Source of the DNA: Ignavibacteriales bacterium
Lineage (GTDB): Bacteria > Bacteroidota > Ignavibacteria > Ignavibacteriales > Ignavibacteriaceae
Assembly (NCBI GenBank): GCA_016707285.1
Contig: JADJIA010000003.1
Coordinates: 186,001-250,000, forward strand
DNA length: 64,000 nucleotides
Reading direction: 5' to 3'
The notes under the pieces were generated by a model. It saw only the letters and a list, made by a program, of their open reading frames with translations. It ran no database searches and was not told the origin of the DNA. Made by a program: the position numbers and the translations under genes. Positions 17,536-26,091 of the stretch are shown one piece after another (the stretch's first letter is position 1; each line of letters opens with the position of its first letter).

Positions 17536-18258
17536 ATGGAAAAAAAGACATTAATTATAGTGCCTACATATAATGAGATGGATAACATACAAAATCTGTT
17601 ACCTGTCCTTTTCGAACTGGGAATAGAAGGTTTGCATGTCCTCGTTGTTGATGACAATTCACCTGACGGCACAGGGAATTATGTTGAAGAGCAAACGAAA
17701 TTAAACGATCACATTCACATCCTGAGAAGACCCGGTAAAATGGGACTTGGAACTGCTTATTGCGCCGGGTTTCAATATGCCATTGATCATGGTTATGACT
17801 ATGTATTTGAAATGGATGCTGATTTTTCGCATGATCCGAAGATCGTACCAAAATTTCTCGAAAAAATACAAGAAGCGGATCTTGTAATAGGAAGCCGCTA
17901 TCTGACCGGAGTAAATGTAATAAATTGGCCCATGAAGAGGCTGCTTTTGAGCTATTTTGCAAGTTTTTATACAAGAGTTATCACCGGACTTCCGATTAAG
18001 GATGCAACGGGTGGTTACAAGTGTTTCAGGATTGAAGTATTAAAGGCGATTGACCTCACGAGGATACAATCCAATGGATATGCTTTCCAGATTGAGATGA
18101 ATTTTAAAACCTGGAAAAAAGGATTTAAAGTGGTTGAGATTCCCATCATATTTTACGATCGTTTTCAGGGATCATCAAAGATGTCGAAGAAGATTGTAAA
18201 AGAGGCGGTGTTTATGGTGTGGAAACTCAGATTTAAAAGCATTTTTGGCTCACTTTAG
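17536..18258 (+). CDS. polyprenol-phosphate mannosyl/glucosyl transferase (DPM1-like)
   Basis: 240-residue GT2 enzyme of the dolichol-phosphate mannosyltransferase type. It shows IIVPTYNEMDNI, VVDDNSPDGTGN, the catalytic EMDADFSHDP and GSRYLTG, and the family-specific DATGGYKCFR and SNGYAFQIEM. It likely makes an undecaprenyl-phosphate sugar donor. There is no C-terminal membrane domain, as in the soluble family members. It sits between the WbaP-like gene and the GT2 fusion, in the same operon. Confidence 0.93.
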   Translation: MEKKTLIIVPTYNEMDNIQNLLPVLFELGIEGLHVLVVDDNSPDGTGNYVEEQTKLNDHIHILRRPGKMGLGTAYCAGFQYAIDHGYDYVFEMDADFSHDPKIVPKFLEKIQEADLVIGSRYLTGVNVINWPMKRLLLSYFASFYTRVITGLPIKDATGGYKCFRIEVLKAIDLTRIQSNGYAFQIEMNFKTWKKGFKVVEIPIIFYDRFQGSSKMSKKIVKEAVFMVWKLRFKSIFGSL

Positions 18259-18270
18259 GGCAATATCAGA

Positions 18271-19596
18271 GTGGATTTATCGATAATAATTGTCAATTAC
18301 AATGTTAAAGAGTTCATCCAGAACCTTTTGGAATCGATAAAAAGTGCTTCCCTAAACCTAAAAACAGAAATAATAGTTGTTGATAATGCTTCCGACGACG
18401 GGAGTATCGAGTTAATAAAACAGAAATATCCTTATGTTCACCTGATCGAGAACCACAGGAACGAAGGGTTTAGTAAAGCCAACAATCTGGGATTGAAGAT
18501 TGCAAAAGGGAAATACCTTTTACTTCTCAATCCTGATACAATTGTAAAAGAGGACACATTTGAGAAAATGATCTCCTTTTTTGAGGCGACCCCTGAAGCC
18601 GGAATGGCGGGATGTAAACTGCTTAACACAGACGGGACACTTCAGTTGGCTTGTCGGCGCGGATTTCCCGGTCCCTGGGCATCATTTACAAAAGTGACAG
18701 GGTTGTCAACTCTATTCCCCAAAAGCCCCCTCTTCGCCCGATATAACCTCACTTATCTTGATGAGAATAAAACCTATGCAGTTGATGCAATTTCGGGTGC
18801 GTTTATGATGATAAGGAGAGAAGTTTACGAAAAAATTGGTGGATTGGATGAAACCTTTTTTATGTATGGTGAAGATCTTGATCTTTGTTACCGGGTTAAT
18901 AAGGCGGGATACAAAGTCTATTATGTTCACTCAACTGAGATAATACACTATAAAGGGGAGAGTACAAAGCGCAGTAACCTCAACGAAGTGAAGGTGTTTT
19001 ATGAGGCGATGCACATCTTTGTAAAGAAGTATTATTCAGGTTCTTTTTTCCTTCTGCTGTTTCTTAGGCTTGCCATTTCCATCCGTGAGATGTTTGCGTT
19101 TTTTGGCAAGAGAAAACTTGTGATAATCTCGGTTCTGACTGATTTAATATTTTACAACTTTACTGTGTTTCTCGCTGTAAAGATATACTCGGGTTATACC
19201 GATTGGGAAACAGGTATCCCCGATTATGGAATTCCTGTGATCTATACAATTCCTGTTGTGGTACATATATTGACTTCTGCTGTTTTGAATGTTTACAAAC
19301 GAGACAGGTTATCAGTACTCAGAACTTTGGGTGCGGTGGTTGCGGGATTTTTTGTAATTACATCGCTTACATTCTTTTTTAAGGATTACGCATTCTCACG
19401 GGGAGTTGTGTTGATTCTTTATTTTACGCTTCCCTTCACATTGGGGGGGTGGCGGATATTCTCAAAACTTTGGTTTAAAGCCGGGGTTTCGGGTGAAATG
19501 TCATTCAGGAAGAGGGCAATAATAGTTGGGACTGGCGACGAAGCACTCAGACTTGCAAATAAGCTTAGGAAGAAAAAGGGGGCTACTCACAGATAG
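18271..19596 (+). CDS. GT2 glycosyltransferase fused to WbaP-like membrane region (5' part)
   Basis: Starts at GTG. Residues 1-240 are a rhamnosyltransferase-like GT2 domain (IIIVNYNVKEFI, VVDNASDDGSI, LLLNPDTIVKEDT, FMYGEDLDLCYRV). From about residue 260 on come roughly five membrane helices and the start of a Rossmann domain (RAIIVGTGDEALRLANKL), the layout of the N-terminal half of a WbaP-like transferase. The frame ends at 19594-19596, but one more A or G in the run at 19573-19582 gives KKKGGYSQIVGLIG and joins it to the next frame. The intact protein would have about 660 residues. Confidence 0.85.
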   Translation: MDLSIIIVNYNVKEFIQNLLESIKSASLNLKTEIIVVDNASDDGSIELIKQKYPYVHLIENHRNEGFSKANNLGLKIAKGKYLLLLNPDTIVKEDTFEKMISFFEATPEAGMAGCKLLNTDGTLQLACRRGFPGPWASFTKVTGLSTLFPKSPLFARYNLTYLDENKTYAVDAISGAFMMIRREVYEKIGGLDETFFMYGEDLDLCYRVNKAGYKVYYVHSTEIIHYKGESTKRSNLNEVKVFYEAMHIFVKKYYSGSFFLLLFLRLAISIREMFAFFGKRKLVIISVLTDLIFYNFTVFLAVKIYSGYTDWETGIPDYGIPVIYTIPVVVHILTSAVLNVYKRDRLSVLRTLGAVVAGFFVITSLTFFFKDYAFSRGVVLILYFTLPFTLGGWRIFSKLWFKAGVSGEMSFRKRAIIVGTGDEALRLANKLRKKKGATHR

Positions 19597-20252
19597 TGGG
19601 GTTAATCGGCTCAAAACGGGTTCAAGTTGGTGAAAAACTTGATGGATTTGAAGTGGTTGGAAGCCTTGAGACAATCGTAAGAGTTATTAGAGAGAGGGGG
19701 ATTCAGGAGGTTATTTTCACAACCGGAGAACTGAGTTACAATTCCATAATCGGGATAGTTGCTTCATGCAGAAAGGAAAATGTGGAATTTCAAATCACCG
19801 GTGGCGAAAGTGATTTTATGGTCAGTAAATCGGAAGTTTCCATACTAAACGAAATTCAGCTTTTTGAGGTTAATTATAACATTGTGTTACCACTTCACAA
19901 GATAATAAAGAAATCCTTTGATATTCTCTTTTCCCTGTTTATCTTATTATTTCTTTTTCCAATTCTTTTCATTGGAAGGCTAATAAGGGGGAGGGAAAAT
20001 AAATTTTACAGTTTTATTAAAAAAGTGCCTTTGGTGCTTGGTGGGGAATACAGTTTTGTGGGACCACGGCGGGAAGCTGCTCCGGGTGAAACCTGGACGG
20101 GGAAAAAGGGTTTAACCGGCTTTTGGTTAACCGATATCGATGAGGATGAAGACTCAACCAAATCAGACATTTTTTATGCAAAAAACCAGAACATTTGGCT
20201 TGATCTGGAAATAATTGGTAAAACTTTTAACAAACTAATAAACGAACAGTGA
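19578..20252 (+). CDS. GT2/WbaP-like fusion, 3' part (degenerate transferase domain)
   Basis: Continuation of the preceding gene in the -1 frame; an independent start at GTG 19596 is possible but would begin inside the Rossmann domain. After that domain (VVGSLETIVRVI...IQEVIFTT) a membrane helix follows, then a very short remnant of the bacterial sugar transferase domain. GEYSFVGPRREAA and KKGLTGFWLT match the MSLVGPRP and PGITGW positions. The catalytic middle (QxRxG, KFRSM, DELPQ) is missing, so phosphotransferase activity is unlikely. The next gene, accA, starts 1 bp after the stop. Confidence 0.75.
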   Translation, partial: GGYSQIVGLIGSKRVQVGEKLDGFEVVGSLETIVRVIRERGIQEVIFTTGELSYNSIIGIVASCRKENVEFQITGGESDFMVSKSEVSILNEIQLFEVNYNIVLPLHKIIKKSFDILFSLFILLFLFPILFIGRLIRGRENKFYSFIKKVPLVLGGEYSFVGPRREAAPGETWTGKKGLTGFWLTDIDEDEDSTKSDIFYAKNQNIWLDLEIIGKTFNKLINEQ

Positions 20253-20253
20253 T

Positions 20254-21204
20254 ATGGCAAAAACAATTTTGGATTTTGAAAAACCGATCATAGAGCTTGA
20301 AGAGCGTCTCGATGAGATGAAAAAAGCCTCTGATGGTTTACAAATTGACGGTGAGATAGCGAAGATAGAAGAAAAGGTTAAACACCTGAAAGAAAACATC
20401 TATCGCAGTTTAACCCGTTGGCAGAGAGTGCAACTTGCCAGACATCCTGACAGACCATATACTCTCGACTACATCTACAACATGACTGAAAATTTTGTTG
20501 AAATTCATGGCGACCGTGTTTTTGGCGACGATAAAGCAGTTGTTGGTGGATTTGCAAAAATCGGTAATTTTAAAGTTATGGTGATCGGTCAACAGAAGGG
20601 GAGGGATACCAAAAGTAATGTTTACAGAAATTTTGGCATGCCAAGACCTGAAGGTTACCGAAAAGCTCTTCGTTTGATGAAACTTGCAGAAAAATTTAAT
20701 TTGCCTGTTATAACCCTGCTTGATACGCAGGGGGCATTTCCCGGACTTGAAGCTGAGGAGAGGGGACAAGCTGAGGCGATAGCAAGAAATCTTCTTGAGA
20801 TGGCGCGCTTGAAAGTGCCCATTATTTGTGTGATCATCGGCGAAGGTGCAAGTGGTGGTGCTCTCGGAATGGGAGTAGGCGACAGGATATTGATGCTCGA
20901 AAATGCATGGTATTCAGTGATCAGTCCGGAATCGTGTTCGAGTATTTTATGGAGAAGCTGGGAATACAAGGAACAGGCAGCAGAGGCACTTAAATTGACA
21001 GCTCAGGATCTTCTACCGTTAAAAGTGATTGATCGGATTATTCCAGAACCGATGGGTGGTGCCCACAAGGATCATCAGGAGATGTCGAATACACTTAAGT
21101 CGGTGCTTCTCGAAGAACTTACCAATCTTGTTAAGATCAAGCCTGACAGATTGGTAGAAAACCGGATAGAGAAATTTGCTTCAATAGGTGCATACCAGGA
21201 TTAG
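20254..21204 (+). CDS. accA: acetyl-CoA carboxylase carboxyltransferase subunit alpha
   Basis: Forms with AccD the carboxyltransferase that makes malonyl-CoA for fatty acid synthesis. The 316 residues match the usual bacterial AccA length. Seen are ARHPDRPYTLDYI, FGDDKAVVGG, GQQKGRDTKSNVYRNFGMP, the oxyanion-region GEGASGGALGMG and the LKLTAQDLL / PEPMGGAH segments. The N-terminal part (residues 1-50) is a coiled coil, as usual. It is unusual to find it inside a polysaccharide operon, 1 bp after the previous stop. Confidence 0.98.
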   Translation: MAKTILDFEKPIIELEERLDEMKKASDGLQIDGEIAKIEEKVKHLKENIYRSLTRWQRVQLARHPDRPYTLDYIYNMTENFVEIHGDRVFGDDKAVVGGFAKIGNFKVMVIGQQKGRDTKSNVYRNFGMPRPEGYRKALRLMKLAEKFNLPVITLLDTQGAFPGLEAEERGQAEAIARNLLEMARLKVPIICVIIGEGASGGALGMGVGDRILMLENAWYSVISPESCSSILWRSWEYKEQAAEALKLTAQDLLPLKVIDRIIPEPMGGAHKDHQEMSNTLKSVLLEELTNLVKIKPDRLVENRIEKFASIGAYQD

Positions 21205-21207
21205 CAA

Positions 21208-21615
21208 GTGGTAAAAAATATTACAACAGTCAGGATTCGTTATGCTGACACTGATCAGATGCGATTTGTTTACAACGGTAAATATCTTGAGTTTTTTGAG
21301 GTAGGCAGAACAGAACTTATAAGAGAGCTTGGGATGTCCTACAAACAATTTGAAGAATCCGGGTTTTTGCTTCCGGTTTATGATGCATATATCCGTTATC
21401 ATTCGCCTGCGTTTTATGATGAAGTGCTCGAGATTGAGAGTATTTTAAACACAAAACCGATGGCAAAATTGAAGATTGAGTATAACATCCGTGTTGGCGA
21501 AAGGTTGATTGCTTCAGGATATACCCAGCACGCTTTTGTGAGTACAAAAACAGGCAGACCTGTAAGGTCACCTGAATTATTTAACAAACTGTTTGATGAA
21601 CATTTTAAGGAATAA
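21208..21615 (+). CDS. YbgC/FadM-type acyl-CoA thioesterase
   Basis: 135-residue hot-dog thioesterase starting at GTG, 3 bp after accA. The family motif is RYADTDQMRFVYNGKYLEFFEVGR, seen in two parts, with the catalytic Asp in YADTD and Arg at its end. QHAFVSTKTGRPVR is in the usual last strand. It probably cleaves acyl-CoA or acyl-ACP; the neighbour accA suggests lipid metabolism, but the substrate cannot be read from sequence. Confidence 0.9.
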   Translation: MVKNITTVRIRYADTDQMRFVYNGKYLEFFEVGRTELIRELGMSYKQFEESGFLLPVYDAYIRYHSPAFYDEVLEIESILNTKPMAKLKIEYNIRVGERLIASGYTQHAFVSTKTGRPVRSPELFNKLFDEHFKE

Positions 21616-21618
21616 AAT

Positions 21619-22467
21619 CTGAAACAGATTGACAGGATTATTGAGTCGGCTCTGGAAGAGGACATTAAAAGTGGTGACATAACCACTGAAGCCATAATTT
21701 CCGATAATCGACCAGCCATCGGGATATTCCTCGCGAAGGCGGATGGAATATTGTCGGGTGTTGCCGTAGCTCAGCAGGTTTTTGAACTTGTGGATGAAGA
21801 GGTTGTGTTTAATCTTTTTTTTGAAGAGGGTTCGGCGATAAAAAAAGGGGATATAATAGCCGAGGTGGAAGGAAGCGCAGCTTCAATACTTGTAGCAGAG
21901 CGAACAGCACTAAATTTCCTTCAGAGAATGTCGGGAATCGCCACTGCGGCATCCGAATATGCAAAAGCTGTTGTTGGTACCAAAGCCAAGATATTGGATA
22001 CCAGAAAAACAGCACCGGGATTAAGAGTAACCGACAAATTAGCCGTAAAAACGGGTGGATGTCTTAATCACAGAACCGGACTTTATGATATGTATTTGAT
22101 AAAAGACAATCACATCGAGGCTGCGGGTTCAATTTCAAAAGCAGTGAAGTTAGTGAAGGAGCATCAGCAGGAGAATGAAACTTCATATAAAATTGAAGTG
22201 GAAGTGAAAAATATTGATGAACTTCATGAAGCACTTGAGAGTGGTGTTGATGTAATTATGCTCGACAATTTTTGTGTTGAAGACATGATCAAAGCTGTTG
22301 AGATTACAAACAATAATTGTTTACTTGAGGCTTCGGGTGGAATAACTATTGAGAATGTGAGGGAAGTTGCTGAAACCGGGGTTGACTATATTTCAATAGG
22401 AGCCCTTACACATACGGTAACAGCACTCGATATTTCCCTCGATTTGAAACTCAAACCCAAAGAATGA
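21619..22467 (+). CDS. nadC: nicotinate-nucleotide pyrophosphorylase (carboxylating)
   Basis: Makes nicotinate mononucleotide from quinolinate and PRPP in NAD synthesis. Core motifs: ERTALNFLQRMSGIAT, LDTRKTAPGLR, KTGGCLNHRTGLYD, IKDNH, IEVEVKNIDE, MLDNF and EASGGI. The start is unusual: conserved N-terminal sequence (IIESALEEDIKSGDITTEAI) lies between the previous stop (21613-21615) and the TTG at 21751. The only plausible start there is CTG 21619, with AAGGA (21607-21611) seven bases before it. This gives 282 residues, normal for NadC. It overlaps the next gene by 4 bp (ATGA). Confidence 0.95.
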   Translation: MKQIDRIIESALEEDIKSGDITTEAIISDNRPAIGIFLAKADGILSGVAVAQQVFELVDEEVVFNLFFEEGSAIKKGDIIAEVEGSAASILVAERTALNFLQRMSGIATAASEYAKAVVGTKAKILDTRKTAPGLRVTDKLAVKTGGCLNHRTGLYDMYLIKDNHIEAAGSISKAVKLVKEHQQENETSYKIEVEVKNIDELHEALESGVDVIMLDNFCVEDMIKAVEITNNNCLLEASGGITIENVREVAETGVDYISIGALTHTVTALDISLDLKLKPKE

Positions 22468-23954
22468 TCGACAAACTTAAACAACTTTCCAAGGAGACGG
22501 TTGTTTACGGTATCTCAACCGTTGTAGGCCGTTTCCTCAACTTTGTATTGGTTCCCTTTTACAGCAATATATTTAATCCTGCCGATATGGGGGTGATGGC
22601 GAATCTTTATGCCTACATGGCAATATTCAATATAGTATTTATATATGGAATGGATTCAGCCTATCTAAAAATGGGTTCTTTGAAGGAGAGTAATGGTTCA
22701 ACGAGGGTTTTCACCACATCCTATATGACTATACTGCTTTCCACCGCAGTTTTTTCAATTTTGCTCTTTTTAAGTAAACCGTGGCTGGGTATCTCGGTAA
22801 GTGCAGATCCTGCAGTGGTTGCAAAATATGAACATTTGATATCTTTCTCAATCAATATTCTTGCCCTGGATGCTCTGACAGTTTTGCCTTTCATTTACTT
22901 GCGACTTCAGAACAAGGCGATGACTTTTTCGAAGATCAGGGTAATAAATATTCTGATCAATATAGGGATGAATTTTATTCTGGTGCTTGGATTTAAGATG
23001 GGGGTTGAGGCGGTATTTATTTCCAATTTGATAGCTTCCGGATACTCATTTCTGGCTTTAATGCCGTATGTCTATGAAAATCTCTCCACTGATTATGATT
23101 TTTCGCTTTTAAAAAGAATTTTAAAGTTTGGTCTTCCGTTTCTTCCTGCGGGGATGGCAGCCATGTTAATGCAAGTTATAGACAAACCAATTGTGGAGAG
23201 ATTAACAAATCTTGATACTCTTGGTATCTATAACGCCAACTACAAGCTGGGAATATTTATGATGCTGTTTGTCAGCATGTTTCAGTTTGCCTGGCAGCCA
23301 TTTTTCCTTAAACACGCCTCAGATGATAATGCGAGGCAACTTTTTGCGAGAGTGTTTACATATTTTACAATTGCCGGCAGTATAATTGTGGTGTTTTTAT
23401 CACTTTTCATTGAGGATATAACGGCAATTGGATTTGGAGGTGTTCATTTCCTTGGTGAGGCTTATTGGGGTGGAAGAAATATTATTCCGGTAATTCTGTT
23501 GGGGTATCTGTTTTACGGATTTTATGTCAATTTCAACGCTTCATTTTATATCAAGGAGAAAAGCATTCCAATCCCAGTCCTGTTAGGAGCGGGGGCTGTC
23601 GTAAATGTCGGGTTAAACTTCCTTTTAATTCCTTTGATGGGGATCATGGGTGCCGCTTTGGCAACACTTGGGAGTTATGTCGTAATTTCGGGCTTTTTCT
23701 TTTGGTATGGGAGAAAACTGTTTGAGATAGATTATGAATTTCGAAAAATATTTTCGATTTTAGGTTTGATTACAGTGGTATTCATAATTTATTATTCATT
23801 TATCTCCGGGCAAGAGGTTTCATTTTTTATAAAACTTCTAATAGCACTCGGATTTGTTGTTTCAATAATTTTTACCGGGGCTTTAAGTTTAAGAGAAATA
23901 AAAGTAATGAAAGATATGATAACCGGATTTACAGGAAGATTCAGGAGTAAGTAG
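22464..23954 (+). CDS. Wzx-type polysaccharide flippase (MATE/MOP superfamily)
   Basis: 496-residue inner-membrane protein with about 14 hydrophobic helices. It starts with LSKETVVYGISTVVGRFLNFVLVPFY (in two parts), the usual opening of Wzx/RfbX lipid-linked repeat-unit flippases. It likely moves the undecaprenyl-linked oligosaccharide built by the upstream transferases across the membrane. Start ATG overlaps the nadC stop. No Wzy polymerase is visible in the window. Confidence 0.92.
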   Translation: MIDKLKQLSKETVVYGISTVVGRFLNFVLVPFYSNIFNPADMGVMANLYAYMAIFNIVFIYGMDSAYLKMGSLKESNGSTRVFTTSYMTILLSTAVFSILLFLSKPWLGISVSADPAVVAKYEHLISFSINILALDALTVLPFIYLRLQNKAMTFSKIRVINILINIGMNFILVLGFKMGVEAVFISNLIASGYSFLALMPYVYENLSTDYDFSLLKRILKFGLPFLPAGMAAMLMQVIDKPIVERLTNLDTLGIYNANYKLGIFMMLFVSMFQFAWQPFFLKHASDDNARQLFARVFTYFTIAGSIIVVFLSLFIEDITAIGFGGVHFLGEAYWGGRNIIPVILLGYLFYGFYVNFNASFYIKEKSIPIPVLLGAGAVVNVGLNFLLIPLMGIMGAALATLGSYVVISGFFFWYGRKLFEIDYEFRKIFSILGLITVVFIIYYSFISGQEVSFFIKLLIALGFVVSIIFTGALSLREIKVMKDMITGFTGRFRSK

Positions 23955-24413
23955 TTGGAAAATTGTTGTGTGTTAAAGTTTAAAAGAATAGATGAATTAA
24001 TGTCAGATATCCCGTTGCCCTCCTATCAGACGGAAGGTGCTGCAGGAATGGACATAAGAGCCGCATTGACTGAAGATTTCCTGATTCCCCGGGGAGGGTT
24101 TGGTGCAATTCCAACTAATCTTCAAGTGGAGATCCCGGAGGGATTCGAAATTCAGGTTCGACCAAGGAGTGGACTGGCATTTAAAAATGGAATTGGGATA
24201 TTAAATGCCCCCGGAACAATCGATGAGGATTACAGAGGCGAAATCAAAGTTATTCTTTTCAACTTTGGTGATGAAGATTTTGTAATAAAAAGGGGAGACC
24301 GGATCGCCCAGTTGATCCTCGGGAAAGTTTACAGAGCAAAAATTGAAGAAGCCAATTCCCTCTCAGATACAGCCAGAGGTGCCGGTGGTTTCGGCTCAAC
24401 AGGAAAGGTTTAG
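23955..24413 (+). CDS. dut: deoxyuridine 5'-triphosphate nucleotidohydrolase
   Basis: Hydrolyses dUTP to dUMP and pyrophosphate. 152 residues from TTG, directly after the previous stop; AGGAG lies about ten bases before it. All five trimeric dUTPase motifs are present: AAGMDIRA, RPRSGLAFKNG, LNAPGTIDEDYRGE, KRGDRIAQLIL and the C-terminal RGAGGFGSTG. It is the last gene of the polysaccharide operon; a weak AGGA/TCCT stem with T-rich sequence follows at about 24415-24440. Confidence 0.97.
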   Translation: MENCCVLKFKRIDELMSDIPLPSYQTEGAAGMDIRAALTEDFLIPRGGFGAIPTNLQVEIPEGFEIQVRPRSGLAFKNGIGILNAPGTIDEDYRGEIKVILFNFGDEDFVIKRGDRIAQLILGKVYRAKIEEANSLSDTARGAGGFGSTGKV

Positions 24414-24486
24414 AAGGATTATCTATTTCCGTCCTCTTTTAATTTGCAATTTGTTATATTTACATCGATAATTTACCGGTGTCCAA

Positions 24487-26037
24487 ATGAAAAAACTACC
24501 TCTCGGAATCCAGACTTTCTCACAATTGATTGAAGAAGAGATGCTCTACATTGATAAGACAATGTATGTGCAAAAGCTTGTTCAATCATATAAGTATGTA
24601 TTTCTTTCCCGACCGAGGCGATTTGGAAAATCTCTTTTGATTTCTACCATGATGGAGTTTTTTAATGGCAATAAGGCACTATTTGAAGGGCTTACAGCAG
24701 GCAAATCGGGTAATCTGGGTGACAATCCGGTAATCAGAATCGATTTTTCCAGATTCTCCACTACAGATTCCTCAGAGTTCGTCCGGACACTCTTAAATTC
24801 TCTTGGAAGTGATTCAGAAACCGAAGGATTGAGAATAAATTCCGATTTAACAGGTGAATTTCTTGTAAAGTATGTAATTGCTTTGTCCGAAAAATCGGGT
24901 AAAAGGGTTGTTATTCTGATAGATGAATATGATAAGCCGATCGTCGATAATCTTGATGATTTACCAACAGCAGAAGCAAACAGGGAGATACTTCGCAATT
25001 TTTATGGGGTTATTAAATCTCTCGATGAATACATCGAGTTTATGTTTATAACAGGAGTTTCAAAGTTTGCAAAGGTTTCAGTTTTCTCGGGGTTAAACCA
25101 GATATCAGACATAACATTGGATGAAGAGTATGCGGGGATCTGTGGTTATACACAGGAGGAACTTGATTCAAATTTTGGGGAGTATTTTAAAAGGAGTATC
25201 GATAAGACCGGTCTCCCGATGCATGAACTTACCGAGCGGATTAAACAATGGTATAACGGTTATTCATGGGACGGCAAAACCAGGCTTTATAACCCATATG
25301 CCATTCTGAGTTTTTTCAGTTTATCACGATTTAGAAATTATTGGTTTGAGACCGGGACACCTGATTATCTGTTAAAACTAATAAAAAGAGAAAAATACGA
25401 TTTAAATACTTTTGATAATCTTGAGATATCCTCGGTAGCGTTAAATTCTGAAGAATTGCAAAACATTGATATAAAAAGTATTCTGTTCCAAACAGGTTAC
25501 CTTACAATAGATGAAGTTGTCGTAATGTATGGTATGGAGAAGTTTAAGCTAAGGGTACCAAATTATGAAGTTCAAAATTCTCTTTATACCCTCTTGTTTG
25601 CCAATTTGACAGGACAGAAGTCCGGGGATATTAACAAAGATTCATTTGATATTGTCTATTATTTGGATAAAGAAGACATTGAAGGATTTATAACAACCCT
25701 AAAATCGATGTTCGCTCAGATTCCATCAAATTTATACATGGATGAAGAAAAATATTTTCACTCTTTGTTCATAATGATGATGTATATGTCAGGGATCCGT
25801 ATGGAGACAGAAGTAAATACGAATATTGGCAGAATTGATGGTGTGATTGAATTCAGTGATAAGATTTACCTGCTTGAATTCAAGTTTAAAAGCGATCCCG
25901 GCCTGGCAATAAATCAAATAATGAGAAAGAGATATTATGAAAAATATCTTAAATCAGGGAAGAAAATTATTCTTGTCGGAGCTACATTCAGTCGTGAAGA
26001 AATCCTTGTCAAAAGCGAATCATTATCGTTAAATTGA
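24487..26037 (+). CDS. AAA-ATPase-like protein with PD-(D/E)XK nuclease domain (DUF1703)
   Basis: 516 residues. The N-terminal domain (to about 280) is the AAA-ATPase-like fold common in Bacteroidota: LPLGIQTFSQLIEEEMLYIDKT, the Walker A-like SRPRRFGKSLL (about 41-51) and Walker B VILIDEYDKPI. The C-terminal domain carries GRIDGVIEF (from about 448) and LLEFKF, matching D and ExK of a PD-(D/E)XK nuclease. Such genes occur in many scattered copies in related genomes and their role is unknown; a selfish or defence role has been guessed. It is a single gene between the polysaccharide operon and dnaE. Confidence 0.88.
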   Translation: MKKLPLGIQTFSQLIEEEMLYIDKTMYVQKLVQSYKYVFLSRPRRFGKSLLISTMMEFFNGNKALFEGLTAGKSGNLGDNPVIRIDFSRFSTTDSSEFVRTLLNSLGSDSETEGLRINSDLTGEFLVKYVIALSEKSGKRVVILIDEYDKPIVDNLDDLPTAEANREILRNFYGVIKSLDEYIEFMFITGVSKFAKVSVFSGLNQISDITLDEEYAGICGYTQEELDSNFGEYFKRSIDKTGLPMHELTERIKQWYNGYSWDGKTRLYNPYAILSFFSLSRFRNYWFETGTPDYLLKLIKREKYDLNTFDNLEISSVALNSEELQNIDIKSILFQTGYLTIDEVVVMYGMEKFKLRVPNYEVQNSLYTLLFANLTGQKSGDINKDSFDIVYYLDKEDIEGFITTLKSMFAQIPSNLYMDEEKYFHSLFIMMMYMSGIRMETEVNTNIGRIDGVIEFSDKIYLLEFKFKSDPGLAINQIMRKRYYEKYLKSGKKIILVGATFSREEILVKSESLSLN

Positions 26038-26091
26038 AGTAACACTTCACATATCAAAAAAAATTTTCATTTAGAGATGAGTTAAACCCTT

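Noticed and set aside
19573..19600. Programmed -1 frameshifting on AAAAAG
   Set aside because: The heptamer read in frame is G-AAA-AAG, not A-AAA-AAG, there is no clear downstream stem, and a simple homopolymer indel explains it as in two other genes.
24487..26037. Transposase or IS element
   Set aside because: No DDE or HUH motif, no inverted repeats or target duplication seen; motifs fit the ATPase-like/DUF1703 family.
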